The position numbers were made by a program, and so were the translations under genes. From Nitrincola alkalilacustris (GTDB lineage Bacteria; Pseudomonadota; Gammaproteobacteria; Pseudomonadales; Balneatricaceae), in the NCBI RefSeq assembly GCF_008973755.1, contig NZ_WBOM01000002.1:553831-617830 (forward strand): a stretch of DNA of 64,000 bases. The letters are read 5' to 3'. Of this stretch, positions 63,172 to 64,000 are shown piece by piece; the stretch's first letter is position 1, and the number at the start of each line of letters is the position of its first letter. The notes beneath the pieces are model-generated. The model saw only the letters and a program-made list of their open reading frames with translations. It made no database searches and was not told the DNA's origin.

Positions 63172-64000
63172 TGATGGGTCAGAGTGTTAATGGCCAACTA
63201 AACTGACCCACCTCTGGCCATTAATTTTGACCCACCCTCAGGGTGGCTTTGGCCACCGAAATCAGTACCTTCCCCTCATGATGACGAACAAGGGGAAGGG
63301 TTTTGAAGGAGTGGGTTGTGATTCATAAAATCAAAGCATTGCACGATAGCGGCCAGGGACTTTCGGTCCGAGCCATCAGCAAACAGCTATCAATCTCTCG
63401 CAATACCGTACGTAAATACCTGCGCTTATCCGAAGAGGTTATTCAGGCGCAGCAGTCCGATCCTTGCCGTACTAAAAAGCTGGATGAGTACCGCAGCTAT
63501 CTGGTGTATCTGCTGGGCGAGTTTCCTGAACTCAGTGCGGTTAAGGTGGCCCGTAAACTGCGCACCAAGTATGGTTCCATTCCAGCGTCGGATCGCAGCT
63601 TGCGACGCTATATCCAACAGTTGCGACAAGAGGTGTCGATCGCTCAGGTGCGCTACTTTGAGCCCATCATTGATGATGTACCCGGTGTTCAGTGTCAGGT
63701 TGATCCTGGCGAGCTGCGTGGGGTTCGGGTGGGTGATCAGGAGGTCACGCTTTACTTTGTTGTCTTCGTACTCTCTTACTCGCGTCAGATGTATGTGGGG
63801 TTAGCCTTCCGGCCACTGGATACCCAGACCTTCATTCAGCTGCATGATGAAGCCTTCCGCTATTTCGGTGGAGTCACCGAAGAATGTGTTTATGACCAGA
63901 CCAAGCTGGTGGTCATCAAAGAGCAGTACCGTGAAATCGAGGTCAACCAACGCTTTTATCAGTATGCCACCACAGCTGGCTTCAGAATCCATGCCTGTGA
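63172..64000 (+). mobile_element. IS21-family insertion sequence, left end and istA; runs off the right edge
   Basis: An IS21-type terminal region lies at about 63174-63236, with repeated GGGTCA/TGACCC words and TTAATGGCCA/TGGCCATTAA in inverted order. These are the multiple terminal repeats where IstA binds. The istA frame follows. The exact left boundary is estimated; target duplications cannot be checked because the right end is outside the window. It inserted just after the rhlE terminator. Confidence 0.8.
63318..64000 (+). CDS. istA: IS21-family transposase IstA, N-terminal part
   Basis: The frame starts with GTG 63318, six bases after AAGGAG, and stays open to the window edge (227 residues seen). 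The HTH reads LSVRAISKQLSISRNTVRKY. The DDE catalytic core begins with Asp in CQVDPGELRGV and the second Asp in CVYDQTKLVV. Both match IstA integrase-type transposases. The third acidic residue and istB should lie beyond the window. Confidence 0.9.
   Translation, partial: MIHKIKALHDSGQGLSVRAISKQLSISRNTVRKYLRLSEEVIQAQQSDPCRTKKLDEYRSYLVYLLGEFPELSAVKVARKLRTKYGSIPASDRSLRRYIQQLRQEVSIAQVRYFEPIIDDVPGVQCQVDPGELRGVRVGDQEVTLYFVVFVLSYSRQMYVGLAFRPLDTQTFIQLHDEAFRYFGGVTEECVYDQTKLVVIKEQYREIEVNQRFYQYATTAGFRIHAC

Noticed and set aside
1..64000. CRISPR arrays, tRNA or rRNA genes
   Set aside because: No regularly spaced direct repeats with unique spacers and no tRNA or rRNA signature stretches were recognised.

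Overview
The window looks like a chromosomal stretch of a marine or haloalkaliphilic gammaproteobacterium, probably an Oceanospirillales relative. The evidence is gene content: a DadA/Lrp/Alr cluster, the run dnaX-ybaB-recR-rnd-ycgL-ycgN, a NhaD-type sodium/proton antiporter, and close resemblance of FtsA, FtsZ, Lrp and YbiT to gammaproteobacterial family sequences. The genus is inference. Most of the window is ordinary housekeeping DNA with moderately GC-rich, codon-uniform genes. Two visibly AT-richer patches stand out: about 21.4-22.5 kb (a broken hydrolase gene behind an attC-like hairpin) and about 57.8-59.8 kb (a retron-type reverse transcriptase operon). An IS21-family element enters at the right edge.

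Layout. 0-6.2 kb: 5' part of gcvP, the outer-membrane lipid-homeostasis operon ydbH-ynbE-ydbL, an O-methyltransferase and a small membrane protein. 6.2-9.4 kb: ftsA-ftsZ standing alone, without ftsQ or lpxC, behind an AT-rich leader carrying three ~32-bp palindromic repeats. 9.5-17.6 kb: secreted trypsin-like protease, SLC13 transporter, GNAT-nitrilase fusion, RluA-type pseudouridine synthase, TlyA methyltransferase, and folE2 with a Zur-box-like site. 17.9-21.4 kb: D-alanine catabolism (lrp, dadA, ridA, alr). 22.6-31.2 kb: tandem-receiver protein, XRE-cupin regulator, 4.5S RNA, nhaD, and the dnaX group with a textbook programmed -1 frameshift. 31.2-43.6 kb: an AfuABC/aminoethylphosphonate-type ABC importer facing an IMPase-family phosphatase and a DeoR regulator, a sensor kinase, rpsA, and prc with a coupled unknown gene. 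43.8-47.2 kb: peptidases and an EamA exporter.

The most striking locus is 47.2-50.0 kb. A methyl-accepting chemotaxis protein with no periplasmic sensor carries, at its C terminus, an essentially complete photoactive yellow protein (PYP) domain. Every chromophore-pocket residue checked is present (equivalents of Tyr42, Glu46, Thr50, Arg52, Cys69 and Met100 of the Halorhodospira protein). Two bases downstream lies a short AMP-forming ligase of the 4-coumarate-CoA ligase type, the activity needed to load p-coumarate onto the PYP cysteine. Together they look like a compact blue-light chemoreceptor operon. No tyrosine ammonia lyase is in the window.

50-57.7 kb: nitronate monooxygenase, two LysR regulators, a TorF-type porin, a GNAT enzyme, azoreductase plus an NmrA-like protein, and AlkA. 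57.8-59.8 kb: the candidate retron (structured non-coding leader, 77-aa protein, XRE protein, reverse transcriptase). 59.9-63.1 kb: divergent ybiT and rhlE. 63.2-64 kb: IS21-family end and istA. No rRNA, tRNA or CRISPR array was seen.
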